A stretch of DNA of 64,000 nucleotides from Casuarina equisetifolia (Eukaryota; Streptophyta; Magnoliopsida; Fagales; Casuarinaceae): NCBI GenBank assembly GCA_028551475.1, contig CM052354.1, forward strand, positions 16,639,258 to 16,703,257, read 5' to 3'. The notes below the pieces were generated by a model, which worked only from the letters and a program-made list of their open reading frames with translations, had not been told where the DNA came from and did not search any database. The position numbers were made by a program, and so were the translations under genes. This document shows positions 60,240 through 64,000 of the stretch, one piece after another. Position 1 is the stretch's first letter. Every line of letters begins with the position of its first letter.

Positions 60240-63200
60240 TAGCCTTTGGTAACAAATATTGCCTTGAGTCAATCTAACATTCATTTAGTTTTGCTTACTA
60301 CCCTTATTCAAAGGAAGCCATTGCAAACAAGTTAACTTCATGATTTATATAGTCATTCATGTGAAAATTGGTTGAGTCTTCATATATCATCATGTGATCT
60401 TAAATGAACAACTTATTAAACACTCAATCTCATACCAAAAAGAAGAACATTAGTGAAATGCCTTATAAGCTTTGAACACCCCTTTTTTCAATAAAGCTTT
60501 TTGGAGAGAAATGAATCTAGGCCTTTAAGATAGTATTGGAGTAAGGCATTCTTCCATATGTGCTAACCCAATCCCATACTTCAATCAATCCATTGTCAAC
60601 AAAATAAAACCGAGCTCAAACTACAAGGGAGTATTAAGTACTGAGTTCCACATCGGACAGAAAAACAATTATGAAGTGCTTTATAAGCCTTAAATACCCT
60701 TTTCTCCAATAAGGCCTTTTAGGGAGAAATAAGCCTAGGTTAGTCTCGTGGAATGGAGTTTAAATTTATGGTAGTTGAGTAAAATTACAACATGACCTAA
60801 TAGCATGCATCTATCATCCTCTGAAGATAGGTAATGCCTCTTACTAGCCTTTAAATCTATGGTATTGAAGTTGAGCCTTCCCATTTCCAATCCTCAAATA
60901 AAACACTATTTGAAATCTTGTGTAACAATTTTCTTAATTATAATTTTGTACGGCATTTAGTTTTACTTATTACTCTCATTCAAAGGAAACCATTTGCAAA
61001 CAAGTTAACTTCATGGTTAATATAGTCATTCATGAAGAAATTGGTCAAGTCTTCATATATATGTGATCTTAAATGAACAACATTTTTCTCCAATGAAACC
61101 TTTTGAGAAAAGGTGGACCTAGGCCTTCAAAATGATACTAGAATAGGGCATTTTTCGGTGTATGCTAACCTAATCTCATAGTTAAGCCAATCCTTTATAA
61201 GCAAAATAAGACTAAACTTGGATTGCAGGAGAATATTAAACACTTAGTCCCAAACCAGAAAGAAGAACAACTATAAATTACCTTTTAAGCCTTGAACACC
61301 CTTTTCTTCAATGAAACCTATAGGGGAGAGGTGGATTAAGGCTAATCTTTGAAAATGGAGTTCAAATCTATGGTATTAGAGTAAACTTATGACCTAGCCT
61401 ACTAGCATGTATCTGTCATCTTCCAAAGGTAAACAATGCACCCTACCTATGTCAAATCTATGGTATCAAACTAGGCCTTTCCACTTCTAGTCCTGAAATA
61501 AAATGCCATTTGTTGAAAGGACATGGGCCTTTAGGATGTTATTAGAACAAGGCTTTCTTCTATATATGATAACCTAATTTCATAGTTAGGCCAATCATTT
61601 GTCAACAAAATAAAACTAAGCTTAAACTATAATGGAGTATTAAATACTTAGTCCCATGTTGAAAAGAAGAAATCTATGAAGTGTTTTATAAGCCTTGAAG
61701 ACTCCTATGTCCAATGAAACCCTTTAGGCAAAGGTGGACTTGAGTTAATATTTTATAATGGAGTTCAAATTTGTGAATTCAAAGTAAACATACATTCTAA
61801 CCCAATGGCATGTATCTATCATCTTCCAAAGATAGACAAGGTGTCTTACCCATGTCAAATCTTTGAAGTCAAAGTTAGGCCTTTCCACTTTTGGCCCTCA
61901 AACAAAACACCATTTGAAATCCTATATAATACTTTTCTTGGTTATAATTTTGTAAAACATTCAATTTTGCTTACTACCCTCATCCAAAGGAAGCTATTAT
62001 ATAAAAGTTAGCTACATGGTTAATACAATGTGGAAATTGATCAACTCTTCATATATTAACATGTGACCTTAAATGAAAAACATATTAAACATTCAGTCAC
62101 AAACTAGAAAGAATAACACTTGTGAAGTATCTTGTAAGCTTTAAACATTTTTTTCTTCAATAAAGCCTTTTAAGGAGAAATAGACGTGGGTTTTTAAGGT
62201 ACTATTAGAGCACGGCCTTCTTCCATGTATGCTAACCTAATCTTATAATTGGGTTGGTCCTTCATTGGCAAAATAAGGCCAAGCTCAAACTACAAAGGAG
62301 TATTATACACTTAATCCGACACCAAAAAGAAGAACATCTATGAAGTGCCTTATAAGCCTTGAAAACCCATCTCTATAATAAAAAAAAATTAGGAAGAAAT
62401 AGACTTAGGTTACTCTATTGGAATGGAGTTTAGATCTATATTATCAAAGTAAACCTACAACCTGACCCAATGACATGCATATGTCATCTTCCAAAAGTAG
62501 ATAAGGTGCCCTACCCATATCAAATCTATGATATTAGAGCTAGGCCTTCTAACTTCCAATTCTAAAATAAAATACCATTTAAAATCTTATATAACACTTT
62601 TCTTTATTATAATTATGTAAGACATTCAGCTTTACTTACTACTCTCATTTAAAATAAATTGTCATGGACAAGTTAACTCCATGGTCAATATAGTCATTTA
62701 TGTAGAAATTGGTCAACTTTTCATATACTAACATGTGATCTTAAATGAATAACCTATTAAGCATTTAGTCTCACATTAGAAAGAAGAACATCTATAAAGT
62801 ATCTTATAAGCATGAACATATTTTTCTCCAATTAGGCCTTTTAAAGAGAAGTGGACTAGTGTCTTTAATGTAGTATATGAGAAGGACTTTTTTTCATGTG
62901 TGTTAACCCAATCCTATAGTTGGGCCAATCTTTTGTCCAAAAAATAAGACTAAGCTTGGATTGCAAGAGACTATTATATACTTAATCTCACACCAAAAAG
63001 AAGAATACCTATGAAATGTCTTCTAAGCCTTTAGCACATCTTTCTCCAATAAAACCTTTTAGACAAAGGTGAACTTAGGTTAATCTTTTGGAATAGAGCT
63101 CACATATATGTATCAAAGTAAACTTACAATACAACCTAATGGATGCATTTGTCATCTTCCAAAAATAGATAGGGTGCCCCACTTATACCAAATCTTTGAT

Positions 63201-64000
63201 ATCAAAGCTAGGTCTTCCAATTTCAACCCTCAATAAAATACCATTTGAAATCTTATATAACATTTTTCTTGATTATAATTTTGTAAATCATTTTGTTTTG
63301 CTTATTACCATCATTCAAAGGAAGCCATTGCAAACAAGTTAACTCCATGGCCAATCTAATCATTCATGCAAAAATTAGTCAACTTTTCATATCTTGGCAT
63401 GTGATCTTAAATGAACAACCTATTAAATATTCAATCCCACATTGGAAAGAAAAACACATGTAAAATTTCTTACAAGCTTTGAACATCTTTTTCTCTAATG
63501 AGGCTTTTTGAGGATAAGCAAACATGGATCCTTAAGGTAGCATTGGAGCAAGGCCTTCTTCCATGTGTATTAACCTAATTCTATAGTTGGGATAATCTTT
63601 CATTAACAAAATAAGATTGAGCTTAGAATTTGAGGGAATATTATACACTCAATCCTACACTAGAAAGAAGAACACCTATGAAGTACCTTATAAACTTTTA
63701 CCACCCCTTGCTTTAATAAAACATCTTAGGCAAAGGTGGACCTAGGTTAATATATTGGAATAAAGTTCAAATGTGGCATCAAGTAAACTTGCAACCCATT
63801 CCAATGACATGCATCTATCATCTTTCAAAGGTAGACATGGTGCCTTACCCACATCAAATCTTTGATATTAGAGCTAGGTCTTCCATAAAAAATTATTAAT
63901 AAAATAATAAAATAATAATAAAAAAGAGCTAGGTCTTCCTACTTTTGACTTAAATAAAATATTGTTTGAAATGTTATATAACACTTTTCTTGATTATAAT
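60240..64000. repeat. Tandem array, about 667-bp period, runs off the window
   Basis: Landmarks recur in fixed order. CATTCAAAGGAAGCCATTG-type text occurs at about 60306, 60979, 61985, 62649 and 63318. ATGCATCTATCATCTTCCAAA-type text occurs at 60806, 61407, 61810, 62475, 63142 and 63812. Intact units are 664-673 bp; the middle of the array (61080-61650) shows deletions in two units. Each full unit holds two related modules of the form TCCCACA, AAGAAGAACA, TGAAGTGCCTTATAAGCC and CCTTTTAGG, so the unit is a head-to-tail dimer of an older repeat with unequal spacers (about 217 and 450 bp). Units are diverged and noncoding. Confidence 0.9.
60645..60688 (+). promoter_or_regulatory. USE-plus-TATA module, best-preserved copy
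   Basis: GTTCCACATCG (60645-60655) matches 10 of 11 positions of the plant snRNA upstream sequence element RTCCCACATCG. After 24 bases comes TTTATAAG (60680-60687). This spacing is that of Pol III-type plant snRNA promoters (U6, U3). Nine further degraded copies in the array keep the spacing at about 23-25 bases where the TATA can be recognised. There is no snRNA gene downstream. Function is unproven. Confidence 0.4.

Noticed and set aside
1..64000. CRISPR array, operon or phage-like system
   Set aside because: The regular repeats at 60240-64000 have a period near 667 bp with diverged units and no short unique spacers; the genes are plant nuclear genes with introns.

Overview
The window looks like nuclear DNA of a eudicot plant, probably woody. 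It is AT-rich, has GT-AG introns up to 4.9 kb, carries plant-only gene families, and is crowded with decayed plant retroelements. The species cannot be fixed from the sequence; the gene content would suit a grape-like or other rosid genome, which is inference only. I see no prokaryotic operons, CRISPR arrays or canonical tRNA/rRNA genes.

Four protein genes are well supported. (1) An intronless EP1-type secreted B-lectin/PAN glycoprotein lies on the minus strand at 1744-3081. (2) A single-exon ALOG/LSH nuclear transcription regulator is at 32511-33056 (+). (3) A GEM-like GRAM-domain gene of four exons lies at 47769-54012 (+), with a 4.9 kb second intron containing Ty3/gypsy-like debris. (4) A complete five-exon chloroplast uroporphyrinogen decarboxylase lies on the minus strand at 54398-58590, tail to tail with the GEM-like gene. 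A broken EP1 pseudogene at about 8440-9110 (+) is an inverted relative of gene 1.

The rest is mainly mobile-element sediment. 1-832 is the 3' end of a Ty1/copia element with its 3' LTR, followed by a possible mitochondrial insert (855-1215). 13590-16250 is an old copia-like element holding a 399-bp tandem duplication and a solo LTR. 17540-18000 holds a LINE RNase H relic (-). 20940-22930 is a decayed copia pol (+). 38472-42540 is a copia element on the minus strand with LTRs, PBS and PPT still visible. 45057-45405 is a nearly pristine TRIM. 59640-60025 holds a copia RT fragment (-). From about 60240 to the right edge runs a tandem array with a period of about 667 bp.

Two items deserve most attention. 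The right-hand array repeats a module that resembles the snRNA-type upstream sequence element plus a TATA box at Pol III-like spacing (10 degraded copies in strict 217/450-bp alternation). The TRIM at 45057 combines LTR termini and a primer-binding site with A-box-like and B-box-like motifs. Several short open stretches (16297-16452, 27980-28370, 28596-28730, 30707-30874) look like orphan gene fragments that I could not identify.
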